From the NCBI GenBank assembly GCA_016283195.1, contig JAEEML010000077.1, forward strand, positions 1 to 39,240: a stretch of DNA of 39,240 bases, written 5' to 3'. This document shows positions 1-9,428 of the stretch, piece after piece; position 1 is the first letter of the stretch, and every line of letters starts with the position of its first letter. The DNA comes from Deltaproteobacteria bacterium. Lineage in GTDB: Bacteria > JAEEML01. The notes below the pieces were generated by a model. The model saw only the letters and a program-made list of their open reading frames with translations, made no database searches and was not told where the DNA came from. Both the position numbers and the translations under genes were made by a program.

Positions 1-136
1 ACTGGAAATTATTGAAGTTCGCCCCTCTCCCAAGCGGCGAGGGGCTCCAATTCTTGGCTTTTTCCCCCTCTCCGCTTGGGAGAGGGGGATTATTCAATAA
101 TATCGCCTAATTATAGGGGGTGAGGTCTGAGTGGGC
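1..136. repeat. Dispersed palindromic intergenic repeat (two adjacent hairpin units)
   Basis: gcccctctcccaagcggcgaggggctcc (unit 1) and ccccctctcc-gcttg-ggagaggggg (64-88, perfect 10-bp stem) followed by gggggtgaggtc. Unit 1 in reverse complement matches 29982-30029 closely. Confidence 0.75.
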
Positions 137-167
137 GCAGTAGGCGTTCTGGTAATGGCGTCAGGGC

Positions 168-968
168 CTACAAATCCACCTGAGTCAGGCTGGTAAAGTG
201 CTCACCAAAAAAGTTTTTGGCAATTTGCGAAAAGCGCTCATTGGTATCTGTTGCAAAAAAGGTGAGCTTACCGGCGCTCTCTTTAGCTGAGAGCAGCTCT
301 TTTTCCTGCAAAATATCATGTAAATAGCTGGCCGCTGTGGCCGCGCTGTCAACCAAAATGACATTTTGCCCCACCACCTCCTGCACCGCTGTACGCAAAA
401 GCGGGTAATGGGTGCAACCGAGGACCAAAGTTTCAACTTTGGCGCTGATAAAAGGCGCCAGATAGGTCTCCAAAATGAGGCGGGTTGCCGGGTGGGCAGC
501 AAAATTTTCCTCTGCCAGCGGCACCAAAAGCGGGCAAGCGGCGGAAATTATCTGGGCATCGGGCACCAGGCGGCGGATAGCTGTTTCATAAGCGCGGCTT
601 TTGATGGTGGCATTGGTGCCGATGACGCCAATCACCTTTTTGCCGGTGGCGGCGGCGGCGAGAGCTCCCGGCTCAATCACCCCAATAACCGGAACTAAGG
701 CCATTTCTCTTAAAAAATCGAGGGCGGCGGCGGTGGCGGTATTACAGGCAATCACCAGCGCTTTTATCTGCTTTTTGAGCAAAAAAGAGGCCGCGTGCTC
801 GGCATAGCGGATGATTGTTTCTTTGGACTTACTGCCATAAGGGAGGCGCGCCGTATCACCAAGGTAAATAATATCTTCATTTGGCAAAAGGGCGGAAATA
901 GCCGCCGCCACGGTGAGGCCGCCCACGCCGGAATCAAAAATGCCGATAGCCTGCCCGCTTTCTGTCAT
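168..968 (-). CDS. murI: Glutamate racemase
   Basis: Translation has AIGIFDSGVGGLTVAAAI, YLGDTARLPYG, ACNTATAAAL and VLGCTHYPLL, all hallmarks of MurI. Start at MTESGQ (968) is preferred over the ORF-track start at 1022, which overlaps the upstream gene. Confidence 0.96.
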   Translation of the reverse strand: MTESGQAIGIFDSGVGGLTVAAAISALLPNEDIIYLGDTARLPYGSKSKETIIRYAEHAASFLLKKQIKALVIACNTATAAALDFLREMALVPVIGVIEPGALAAAATGKKVIGVIGTNATIKSRAYETAIRRLVPDAQIISAACPLLVPLAEENFAAHPATRLILETYLAPFISAKVETLVLGCTHYPLLRTAVQEVVGQNVILVDSAATAASYLHDILQEKELLSAKESAGKLTFFATDTNERFSQIAKNFFGEHFTSLTQVDL

Positions 969-969
969 C

Positions 970-2160
970 TTATTTCTCCATATACACTTTGAGCGAGCGG
1001 CTTTCCGGGTCAAAATAGGCAATCACCGGGCGGCCGTTTTTGTCTAAAAGCATATCGAGATACATACCGCTATCGCGGCCTTTATCTATCTCGTACCAAT
1101 GGAGCTCAGCCCCCTTTTTGCTTAAAAGGCGCATGAGACCGTAGCCTTTGCGGCCGGGCAAAAGATACTGATGAGCAATATAAAGAGTGCCGTCATTACC
1201 CATAGCGGCCGAGAGGGAACCGAGGCGCAAATATAAAATCTCATTTTGCCAGGTGCCGCTCTTCCCTTTAGTGCTAAGGTAAAGGCGCTCATGCAAGAGG
1301 CTACCATAAACCAAAAGTACATCTTTACCATTAAAAATTATTTGCGAATTCCAGCCCGGCGCCTCTTTATCGGCTACTACTTCCGGCCGCCAGCTACCGC
1401 CATCAAGGGTGGCATAATAAAAGCCGCTTTTAACGAGTTGCGAATCCACAAAAGAGGCATGGAGCTTATTATCCGGGCCAAAGGCGAGGTCAGAGCGCGC
1501 CGAAAAACCGCCGCCGTAATTGCCAATAACCATAGTTTCCCAGGCCGCTTCATCGTTCAGCTGATAAATTGGCTCAGTAGGCGTGCTCAGCGGGCCGGTA
1601 AGCGTTTTTTTGCGGTGCATATAAATCAGGCGGCCGTCTATGCCGTAGAAGATGACATGGGGCAAATTATCGCTATCTATAGCCATAGCAGCGCCCACGC
1701 CCAGCTCCTTGCCCCAGGAGAGCTTTTCCAAATGCCAGCCGGCGGCATCTTTATAGCCATAATTATAATAGTGGCTGTCCTGGTCGTAAAAAGTAACATG
1801 CACGCCGCCCGCGCCATCTACCGCAAGAGCCAGGTATTTGCCCACTTTGCCCTTAGATATGACAACGCTTTTCACCCAGCTCGCTCCATCGTAAAAGGCG
1901 TAGTCCAAGTCGGCATTTTCGGCATCACAGTAAGCCAGGTGAATATTCCCAGCACTATCTTTGGCAAGGCGCGGCCACCAGCCCACAGCGTGGCGCTCAT
2001 CAGCTGTGGCCGCGCCGGCGTTACTGGGGGCGGCCAGGACAAAAACGCTGCCGGGCGCCTTTTCGGCCGCCGGCAAAGAGGTGACTTCTTCGCAGCCGGA
2101 GCAGGAAGTTAAAGTTAAAAGACAAATTAATGAGCAAAAAGAGAAAACTTGGCGTGACAT
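970..2160 (-). CDS. Secreted lipoprotein with repeated beta-propeller-like (BNR/sialidase-like) blades
   Basis: Start MSRQVFSFCSLICLLTLTSCSGC gives a lipoprotein signal peptide. Repeats of the type LAxDxxGxxHxxYxD occur (KDSAGNIHLAYCD, VDGAGGVHVTFYD, IDSDNLPHVIFYG, FGPDNKLHASFVD, MGNDGTLYIAHQ). Confidence 0.7.
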   Translation of the reverse strand: MSRQVFSFCSLICLLTLTSCSGCEEVTSLPAAEKAPGSVFVLAAPSNAGAATADERHAVGWWPRLAKDSAGNIHLAYCDAENADLDYAFYDGASWVKSVVISKGKVGKYLALAVDGAGGVHVTFYDQDSHYYNYGYKDAAGWHLEKLSWGKELGVGAAMAIDSDNLPHVIFYGIDGRLIYMHRKKTLTGPLSTPTEPIYQLNDEAAWETMVIGNYGGGFSARSDLAFGPDNKLHASFVDSQLVKSGFYYATLDGGSWRPEVVADKEAPGWNSQIIFNGKDVLLVYGSLLHERLYLSTKGKSGTWQNEILYLRLGSLSAAMGNDGTLYIAHQYLLPGRKGYGLMRLLSKKGAELHWYEIDKGRDSGMYLDMLLDKNGRPVIAYFDPESRSLKVYMEK

Positions 2161-2185
2161 TTTATTAAAAACTCCCGGCACTTCT

Positions 2186-5008
2186 TTACATGCCGGCGGC
2201 TTCGTCCTTTTCCAGGCAGCAGTTTTTGTACTTTTTACCGGAGCCGCAATAGCAAGGATCGTTGCGCCCGATTTTGGGGTGCTGGCGGCGCACGGTAACT
2301 GGCCGCCCCTCATCCTGTGGCGGGCGGCGGCCGCCCTGGGCTGGAGCGGCAGCTCTCGGGGCATCAGCTGTTTGCGGCCTGGCCGGCCCCATGCGCAGCA
2401 TCCGGCGCTGGCGCTCGCGCGCCTCTTCTTCTTTACGGGCCATCTCTTCTTCGCTTTCCACTGTGAAGCGGATATGGAAGAATTTATTTAAAACATCGGT
2501 GGTTAGCCCCTCTATCATGCCGGTAAAGAGGTTGCGCCCTTCTTTAATATATTCCTGCTTGGGATCTTTTTGGGCATAGCCGCGCAGGCCGATACCGTCC
2601 TTTAATTGCTCCATATTGCCAAGGTGCTCTTTCCAGAAGGAATCAATGGCACTCAGGTATATCATGCGCTCCACATGGTGGAGAGCCTGCGCCGGCACCT
2701 CGCTCTCGCGCTTATTGTAATATTCTTCAACTTTATTAAAGATATATAGCTCAAGATCATCGCGCTTTTCGATATTATTCAGTTCTTCATCAGAGAGAGT
2801 AACATCAAAAAGATCTTTCACCATGCCTTTAAGCCCGGCAATATCCCATTCCTCGGAATGGCCGCCGTGGTTACCGGCTGCTCCGGCCACAATATTGATA
2901 ACAGCCTCTTCAATGAGGTCCAAAACCAATTCTTTGGTAGCTGCATCATCGGCGCGCAATACTTTGAGGCGCAGGCCGTAAATGGCGTGGCGCTGCTGAT
3001 TCATAACATCATCATAATCGAGCAAATGTTTACGCATATCAAAGTTGTAACCTTCGACATTGCGCTGAGCTCTTTCCACACTCTTGGAAACCATGCGATG
3101 CTCAATAATTTCGCCCTCTTTGAGGCCAAAGGTTTCCATGATGGTTTTCATCTTTTCGCCGCCAAAGACGCGCATCAGATTATCTTCCAAGGAGAGATAG
3201 AAGCGGCTGCACCCCGGGTCGCCCTGACGGCCGGCACGCCCGCGTAGCTGATTATCGATACGCCGGCTCTCGTGGCGCTCGGTGCCCAGGATATAGAGGC
3301 CACCGGCCGCCATCACCTCTTCGCGCTCTTTGGCACATTGCTCTTTGTATTTGGCCAAAGCTTTGGCGTAACCTTCCGGATCTTCATCGGGATTAACTTC
3401 GGCTCTGGCCATAAATTCCGGATTACCACCCAAAACAATATCGGTACCACGGCCAGCCATATTAGTGGAAATAGTCACGGCGCCCTTGCGCCCGGCCTGA
3501 GCTACAATAGCCGCTTCCTGCTTATGGTATTTGGCATTGAGCACGGTGTGCGGAATGCCCTGACGCGCCAGCATTCTGGCCAAAACTTCGCTCTTTTCCA
3601 CGCTGATGGTGCCCACCAAAACCGGCTGCCCCTTTTTATGAGCGGCAATAATCTCCTCAATGATGAGTTTGAATTTTTCGCGCTCGGTACCTAAAATAAT
3701 ATCATCGTAATCAATACGCTTTTGTGGGCGATTAGTAGGAATTTCAATAACTTCAAGGTCATAAATCTTGGCAAATTCTTCAGCTTCCGTCATAGCGGTA
3801 CCGGTCATGCCGCCCAGTTTAAGGTACATACGGAAGTAATTTTGATAAGTAACTGTAGCGAGAGTTTGATTTTCGTTTTGGATTTTTACCTCTTCTTTGG
3901 CTTCCACCGCCTGATGGAGGCCATCGCTCCAGCGCCGCCCGTCGAGCACGCGGCCGGTGTGTTCGTCAATAATCTTTACTTCGCCGTTTTCCACCAAATA
4001 ATCAACATCGCGCTTAAAGAGGGTGTGAGCCTTGAGCGCTTGATTCACATGGTGCAAAATCATAATATTATTAGGATCATAGAGGTTATTTACCCCTAAC
4101 CGTTTTTCCAAAGTAGCCACGCCGTTTTCGGTGAGAGAAACTGTTCTCGCCTTTTCGTCGATGGTGTAATCGAGCTCTTTTTTAAGGCCGGGCACTACAC
4201 CGTTTATGCGCACATAAAGATCGGTGCTCTCCTCGGCCGGGCCGCTGATAATAAGCGGAGTACGCGCTTCATCAATAAGGATGGAATCCACCTCATCGAC
4301 AATGGCAAAATGGTGGCCGCGCTGCACATAGTCGCTATAGCGGAACTTCATGTTATCTCTAAGATAATCAAAGCCAAATTCGCTATTGGTGCCATAAGTG
4401 ATATCGGCGCCGTAAGCGGCTTGGCGCTGCGAATCGGAGAGGCCGTTAATAATAATGCCCACATCCAGGCCCAAAAAGCGGTAAATCTGCCCCATCCATT
4501 CGGCATCGCGCTGGGCCAGATATTCATTGACGGTAACAAGGTGCACGCCGCGCCCAGCCAAAGCGTTAAGGTAAAGCGGCAAAGTAGCCACCAGAGTTTT
4601 ACCTTCACCGGTCTTCATCTCGGCAATGCGCCCTTCATGGAGACAAAGTCCGCCTATGAGCTGCACATCAAAATGGCGCATTTCCAAAACGCGGCGCCCG
4701 GCCTCGCGAGTGACGGCAAAAGCTTCAGGCAAAATAACATTAAGGGCTTTGTTTAAGATAAGAAGCTCTTTTTTGCGCTGATCTTTATCTCTAATTTCCG
4801 GCGTCACCTTCAGGCTGGGGTCACCGCCCAAGGCTTTGTAGGCGTTATCGAATTTTTCGCGCAGTTCTATGGTTTTATGTTGCAAATCCGCATCGGTAAG
4901 GGCCTTCATTTTGGGCTCAAGCTCGTTAATCTGGGCCACAATCGGGCGGTAGCGCTTAAGTTCGCGGTCGTTTTTAGTCGGTATAATTTTTCTTAGGAAA
5001 TTTCCCAT
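2186..5008 (-). CDS. secA: Protein translocase subunit SecA
   Basis: Contains [69 protein letters not shown] and a C-terminal SEC-C zinc motif [13 protein letters not shown]. Likely start [10 protein letters not shown] at 5008. Confidence 0.98.
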   Translation of the reverse strand: MGNFLRKIIPTKNDRELKRYRPIVAQINELEPKMKALTDADLQHKTIELREKFDNAYKALGGDPSLKVTPEIRDKDQRKKELLILNKALNVILPEAFAVTREAGRRVLEMRHFDVQLIGGLCLHEGRIAEMKTGEGKTLVATLPLYLNALAGRGVHLVTVNEYLAQRDAEWMGQIYRFLGLDVGIIINGLSDSQRQAAYGADITYGTNSEFGFDYLRDNMKFRYSDYVQRGHHFAIVDEVDSILIDEARTPLIISGPAEESTDLYVRINGVVPGLKKELDYTIDEKARTVSLTENGVATLEKRLGVNNLYDPNNIMILHHVNQALKAHTLFKRDVDYLVENGEVKIIDEHTGRVLDGRRWSDGLHQAVEAKEEVKIQNENQTLATVTYQNYFRMYLKLGGMTGTAMTEAEEFAKIYDLEVIEIPTNRPQKRIDYDDIILGTEREKFKLIIEEIIAAHKKGQPVLVGTISVEKSEVLARMLARQGIPHTVLNAKYHKQEAAIVAQAGRKGAVTISTNMAGRGTDIVLGGNPEFMARAEVNPDEDPEGYAKALAKYKEQCAKEREEVMAAGGLYILGTERHESRRIDNQLRGRAGRQGDPGCSRFYLSLEDNLMRVFGGEKMKTIMETFGLKEGEIIEHRMVSKSVERAQRNVEGYNFDMRKHLLDYDDVMNQQRHAIYGLRLKVLRADDAATKELVLDLIEEAVINIVAGAAGNHGGHSEEWDIAGLKGMVKDLFDVTLSDEELNNIEKRDDLELYIFNKVEEYYNKRESEVPAQALHHVERMIYLSAIDSFWKEHLGNMEQLKDGIGLRGYAQKDPKQEYIKEGRNLFTGMIEGLTTDVLNKFFHIRFTVESEEEMARKEEEARERQRRMLRMGPARPQTADAPRAAAPAQGGRRPPQDEGRPVTVRRQHPKIGRNDPCYCGSGKKYKNCCLEKDEAAGM

Positions 5009-5230
5009 TAGTATTCCTTTCACCATGTCAGAAACAACAGGCGCGCTTAAACTAGTCACTTCTTAAGAAGGTTGCAAGGGGGGTTAACCATTTTGTGCGC
5101 TATTTGTACTCTTTAAATGAAAATTTCACATCTTATTCTTAGCCGATTGCCAAATCTGCGCGCTTATACTATTAGATCTTGCGGCCGGAAAACCCGGCCA
5201 GCGTACGCTCAATGTATAAGGAGTAACAAC

Positions 5231-6448
5231 ATGAGCAAATTAAATGGTCGCGCGGTAATCGCTCAAGGTGGCGGCCCCACCGCAGTTATCAACCAAAGTT
5301 TAGTCGGCGCCGTTTTAGAGGCCCGCAAATATGAATGCATCGAAAATATCTATGGCGCCTTGCACGGCGTGAGCGGCATTGTAGCCGAAGACTTTGTCGA
5401 TTTAAGCCAAGCTACCACCCGCAATTTGGAAGTAGTGGCCCAGACTCCCTCTTCTGCCCTGCTCTCCACCCGCGACAAACCGGATGCCGAATATTGCCAG
5501 CGCATTTTTAAGGTGTTGCAAGCCCACAATGTGCGCTATTTCTTCTACTGCGGCGGCAATGATTCCGCCGATACCTGCCGCATTGTCAACGAAAATGCCA
5601 ATGCCGCCGGTTATGAACTGCGCGTTATCCACATACCCAAAACCATCGACAACGACCTGCGCACCACCGACCACTGCCCCGGCTTTGGTTCCGCCGCCCG
5701 CTTTGTGGCAAATGCTTTTGCCGGTGCCAATTTAGACAATCGCAGCTTGCCCGGCGTCTATATCGGCGTAGTTATGGGGCGCAATGCCGGCTTTTTAACT
5801 GCCGCTTCCATTTTAGGCAAGCGCTTCTCCGACGATGGCCCGCATCTGATTTATCTGCCGGAAAAGCCCTTCTCCGAAGAGAAATTCATCGCCGATGTCG
5901 ATAGAGTTTACAAAGAACACGGCCGCTGCGTCATCGCCGTTTCCGAAGGCATTGTTGATAAAGACGGCACCCCCATCATCTCCAGCCTGATGAAAAACGG
6001 CGAAACCGATGCTCACGGCAACGTACAACTCTCCGGCACCGGCGCTCTTGGCGATTGCCTCAGCACTCTCATCAAAGACAAGCTGAAAATTAAACGGGTG
6101 AGAAGCGATACTTTCGGCTATTTACAAAGAAGTTTCTTAGGCTGCGTATCTCCGGTTGATGCGCTGGAAGCCCGCGAAGTAGGCGAAAAGGCTGTGCAAT
6201 TTGCCGTGTGGCAAAATGTTGATGGCAGCGTGGCAATGCGCCGCACCGGCGATTACTCGGTAGAATATTTCCTCACCGATTTAACCAACGTGGCCCGCTA
6301 CACCAAGTCGATGCCCGATGAGTTTATCGATGTGGAAAATTCCACTGTCACCGATGCCTTTATCCGCTATGCCCGCCCGCTCATTGGCGAGCTGCCGGAA
6401 TTCGGCCATATTTCCGCTCCGGTCGTGGCCAAAATTCTAAACAAATAA
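5231..6448 (+). CDS. 6-phosphofructokinase, probably pyrophosphate-dependent type
   Basis: Start MSKLNGRAVIAQGGGPTAVINQS preceded by aaggagtaacaac. Contains CGGNDSADT and IPKTIDNDL; the Asp in GGND and the Lys in PKTIDND are the PPi-PFK-type residues, versus GGDGS/PGTIDND in ATP-PFKs. Confidence 0.88.
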   Translation: MSKLNGRAVIAQGGGPTAVINQSLVGAVLEARKYECIENIYGALHGVSGIVAEDFVDLSQATTRNLEVVAQTPSSALLSTRDKPDAEYCQRIFKVLQAHNVRYFFYCGGNDSADTCRIVNENANAAGYELRVIHIPKTIDNDLRTTDHCPGFGSAARFVANAFAGANLDNRSLPGVYIGVVMGRNAGFLTAASILGKRFSDDGPHLIYLPEKPFSEEKFIADVDRVYKEHGRCVIAVSEGIVDKDGTPIISSLMKNGETDAHGNVQLSGTGALGDCLSTLIKDKLKIKRVRSDTFGYLQRSFLGCVSPVDALEAREVGEKAVQFAVWQNVDGSVAMRRTGDYSVEYFLTDLTNVARYTKSMPDEFIDVENSTVTDAFIRYARPLIGELPEFGHISAPVVAKILNK

Positions 6449-6465
6449 TACCGGGCCCCAAGTAT

Positions 6466-8067
6466 ATGCCCGCTCGTGGTCTTAAGCTTTATCTCTTTAT
6501 CCTCTTAATCATGGCGCTTAGCCTGCCGGCCGAGCTACTGGCCGCCCAGGAAGCGCCAAAAGAGGATAAAGAGAGCGCTGAGGCCACAGACGATGCCACT
6601 TATATCTCCGTTTACGATTGGTATTCCAAGCCTTTTACCCCACTCGCCGACAAACCGATGGCCTTTGATCTCAAAGGTGCCCTGGGTATAAAGGCGCGCT
6701 TTCATCATAATCTGGTGCCGGGGCTCCCGGAGGGAGTAAACAAAAATGCCTCCGATTATCTTGGCTTTTTGCGCCTCATGCCCTCATTCCACATGGCCGG
6801 CCCTTTTGTTATAAAAAGCCGCTTTGATATTATCGGCACCATTAGTTACGGCGCCAGACCTAACGACCACACTTTAGGTTGGTATAATCACGATAATTCA
6901 AAAATTTTAGTGCAAAGCCTTTGGATGGAGCTCGGCATTTTTCAGCAAAGAGCCGTCATTTCCATAGGGCGCATTCCCCGCCATTTGGGGCTCGGAATTT
7001 GGCAAAATAGCGGTTCAGGCCCCGAAGCCAGCCACGGCGCCGGTTTGGATCAAATTCAGCTAATCTTTAAACTGGGCTCTATTTTGCTCATACCGAGCCT
7101 CGATTTTATCTCCAGCGGACCGGAGCGCCGCTACTTTGCCAGCCGCCCTATTGATGCCGACAATCTCGATGATGCCATCGGTATCAACTTTCTCATCGCC
7201 ATCCTCGACAGCCATGAAGATTTGGCCGAATTATTACAACGCGGCGCCTCTATATGGAATTTTTCTCTGGATGTCTTTTACCGCCAGCAGGCGCGTCTTT
7301 GGCATATTGCCGCCACTGGCGATGAAGAATTATCCCGCACCGATGGCCGCATGGTGGGCAGCGATTTTTGGCTGAGTTTCTACAGGCGCTTTTTTCGCCT
7401 GGAATTTGAAGGCTTGTTTTATTGGCACCGCTTTAAAACTCTGGAGCGCCAGGAGGTCACCGGCGTTCCCTTTGGCTTGGCCATGGAAATAGCCTGGTGG
7501 CCGGAAAAAGCACGCCGCCATTTGGGCCTTTCATTTAAGAGCGGTATAGCCAGCGGCGATCGCACCATGGGCTTTGCCAAGAGCGATAATTATCTCTCCC
7601 AAATGACAAGCGATAAACGCATAGATAGTTTTGTCTTTCATCCCGATTACCATATTGATGAAATTCTCTTTAAGCGCGTCATTGGCTCAGTTAGCGGGGC
7701 CTTTTATTTAAGGCCGCAGATTTCCTGGCTCTTTCCCAAAAATCTTTTGGCAGAATTGGCTTTTATCTATAGCGGAGCCATCTATAAAGAATCCGCTCCA
7801 GGCGGCGCTTCGCCTCTGGGTGCCGAATTCAACCTGCGCCTCTCCTGGCACAGCCGCGGAATGCAAGGCATAAGCGGCCTGGCCGAGCATGAGCTTCTGC
7901 GGCACCGCGAGCGAGCCGCAAAACGCCTAAAAGCCAGCAAAAACTCTCTTTGGGGCGGGCTCGAAATTTCTTTAATTTATGCTGCCTTAGTGCCGCTTTC
8001 CGGCCTCGAAGGTTATTTAGATGGCAGCGCTCACCTTTTGGAAATGCGCTTTTTAATGGCTTTTTAA
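6466..8067 (+). CDS. Putative outer-membrane beta-barrel protein, unknown function
   Basis: N-terminal signal peptide (LYLFILLIMALSLPAELLAAQEA), 533 aa, alternating hydrophobic/aromatic strands, C-terminal aromatic residue (FLMAF). Confidence 0.55.
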   Translation: MPARGLKLYLFILLIMALSLPAELLAAQEAPKEDKESAEATDDATYISVYDWYSKPFTPLADKPMAFDLKGALGIKARFHHNLVPGLPEGVNKNASDYLGFLRLMPSFHMAGPFVIKSRFDIIGTISYGARPNDHTLGWYNHDNSKILVQSLWMELGIFQQRAVISIGRIPRHLGLGIWQNSGSGPEASHGAGLDQIQLIFKLGSILLIPSLDFISSGPERRYFASRPIDADNLDDAIGINFLIAILDSHEDLAELLQRGASIWNFSLDVFYRQQARLWHIAATGDEELSRTDGRMVGSDFWLSFYRRFFRLEFEGLFYWHRFKTLERQEVTGVPFGLAMEIAWWPEKARRHLGLSFKSGIASGDRTMGFAKSDNYLSQMTSDKRIDSFVFHPDYHIDEILFKRVIGSVSGAFYLRPQISWLFPKNLLAELAFIYSGAIYKESAPGGASPLGAEFNLRLSWHSRGMQGISGLAEHELLRHRERAAKRLKASKNSLWGGLEISLIYAALVPLSGLEGYLDGSAHLLEMRFLMAF

Positions 8068-8085
8068 AAAATATTGGGAAGCGCC

Positions 8086-9423
8086 TTATTTTCCGGCTAC
8101 TTTCATAGTCTTAAAGCGCAACGATGGGCACTTAATAGATGAGCATTTAAAGGGGTCATTACCCACTTCTTCCAAATCCAGGAGCATTTGCCCCAAATTA
8201 CAAGCCAGATTCATATTGGCAATGGGCTGTACCAGGCGGCCATTCTCATACAAAAAGCCGGTAATACCTTTAGAAAAGTCACCGGTGAGCGGATTAGAAT
8301 TACCGCCGTTAAAATCGGTGATATAAATGGCTTTTTCGGCTTTTTCGGCCATCTCTTTGCCGGAGCGGCTGCCCAGGTCAAAGATCCAGTTGGTGGGGCT
8401 ACCTGTTGTGGGTTCACAGCCCATTTTATTGGCCCAGTAAGTATTAAAATAGTAATTTTTCAAAACTCCCTTTTCAATAACCGGCATGGGGCGATTTATC
8501 ATGCCCTCCGCATCAAAAGGCTCGGAACCGGTACCCCGCTTGATAAAGGGGTCATCGCGGATAGTCAAAAAGTCCGGAGCAATTTTTTTCCCGATTTTAT
8601 CCTGCAAAAAGCTCAATTTGCGATAAATCTGGCCCCCGGCTAAAGGCCGCATAAGCATTTCGGACAAAAGCATGTGAGTATCACGGGCGTCCACAATAAT
8701 GGGATAATCGCCGGTGGCAATGGGCGCTGCCCCCACCATATCGAGCCCTCTTTGCGCCGCCGAGGCCCCAAGTTCGGTAAAATCGCGGATATCACTAAAG
8801 TGGGTCACAAAGTCATAATCAGCCCCCAGCTGTTTTTTACCGTTTTTGTCTTTAATATTTACCTTGGCTATCACCATCGCCACCGTATTTTCTTTAAAGC
8901 CGCAAAAGCCTTTGCTGTTAACGAGCTCCGTAGCATAATGGCCATCTTCAAAACTGGCCTCCACGGTTATAGCCTCGGGTGCCACTTTCCGGGCCCCGGC
9001 TTCAATTTGGCGGCAAATTTCCAGCGCTGCGTTCTTTTTGGAATTAACCAGCTCCCGGTCGATGAGATCCAAATCTATATCCGGCAAGGGGGAGAGGCGG
9101 TTATCCGGCGGCAAAGTGGCCGCCGGATCGGCATCGGTAAGCACCAGCATCTCTCGAGCTTTTATCAAAAAATTCTTCAGCTTATCCGGCCTAAAATCGC
9201 GGGTGACAAACGTGCCGTTGCGCCCATCTTTAAAAAGATTTAAATCGGCCGATTTGGAATTGGTCTCCTTTAAAAATTTGATAGCCCCGTCCTGGGTCTC
9301 CATCACAAATTTGCGCCCATGTTCCAAAGAAACGGTGGCCGCATCAAAACCAACCTCTTTAATGGTTTTTAAAATAAAAGCCGCTTCGTTATGCATGCTC
9401 TCTTTTACTATAATGGCCATCAC
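8086..9423 (-). CDS. TldE/PmbA-like subunit of a TldD/TldE metalloprotease, no signal peptide
   Basis: PmbA/TldE-like features: YPIIVDARDTHMLLSEMLMRPLAGGQIYRKLSFLQDKIGKKIAPDFLTIRDDP, GTGSEPFDAEGMINRPMPVIEKGVLKNYYFNTYWANKMG. Adjacent to a tldD-like gene. Confidence 0.85.
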   Translation of the reverse strand: MMAIIVKESMHNEAAFILKTIKEVGFDAATVSLEHGRKFVMETQDGAIKFLKETNSKSADLNLFKDGRNGTFVTRDFRPDKLKNFLIKAREMLVLTDADPAATLPPDNRLSPLPDIDLDLIDRELVNSKKNAALEICRQIEAGARKVAPEAITVEASFEDGHYATELVNSKGFCGFKENTVAMVIAKVNIKDKNGKKQLGADYDFVTHFSDIRDFTELGASAAQRGLDMVGAAPIATGDYPIIVDARDTHMLLSEMLMRPLAGGQIYRKLSFLQDKIGKKIAPDFLTIRDDPFIKRGTGSEPFDAEGMINRPMPVIEKGVLKNYYFNTYWANKMGCEPTTGSPTNWIFDLGSRSGKEMAEKAEKAIYITDFNGGNSNPLTGDFSKGITGFLYENGRLVQPIANMNLACNLGQMLLDLEEVGNDPFKCSSIKCPSLRFKTMKVAGK

Positions 9424-9428
9424 TCACC

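Noticed and set aside
1246-2112. 288-aa plus-strand ORF antisense to the propeller lipoprotein
   Set aside because: Shadow ORF of a well-supported minus-strand gene; its composition mirrors the opposite strand's codon bias and it shows no domain motifs.
2858-4756. Several plus-strand ORFs antisense to secA
   Set aside because: secA is unambiguous on the minus strand; these are codon-bias shadows.
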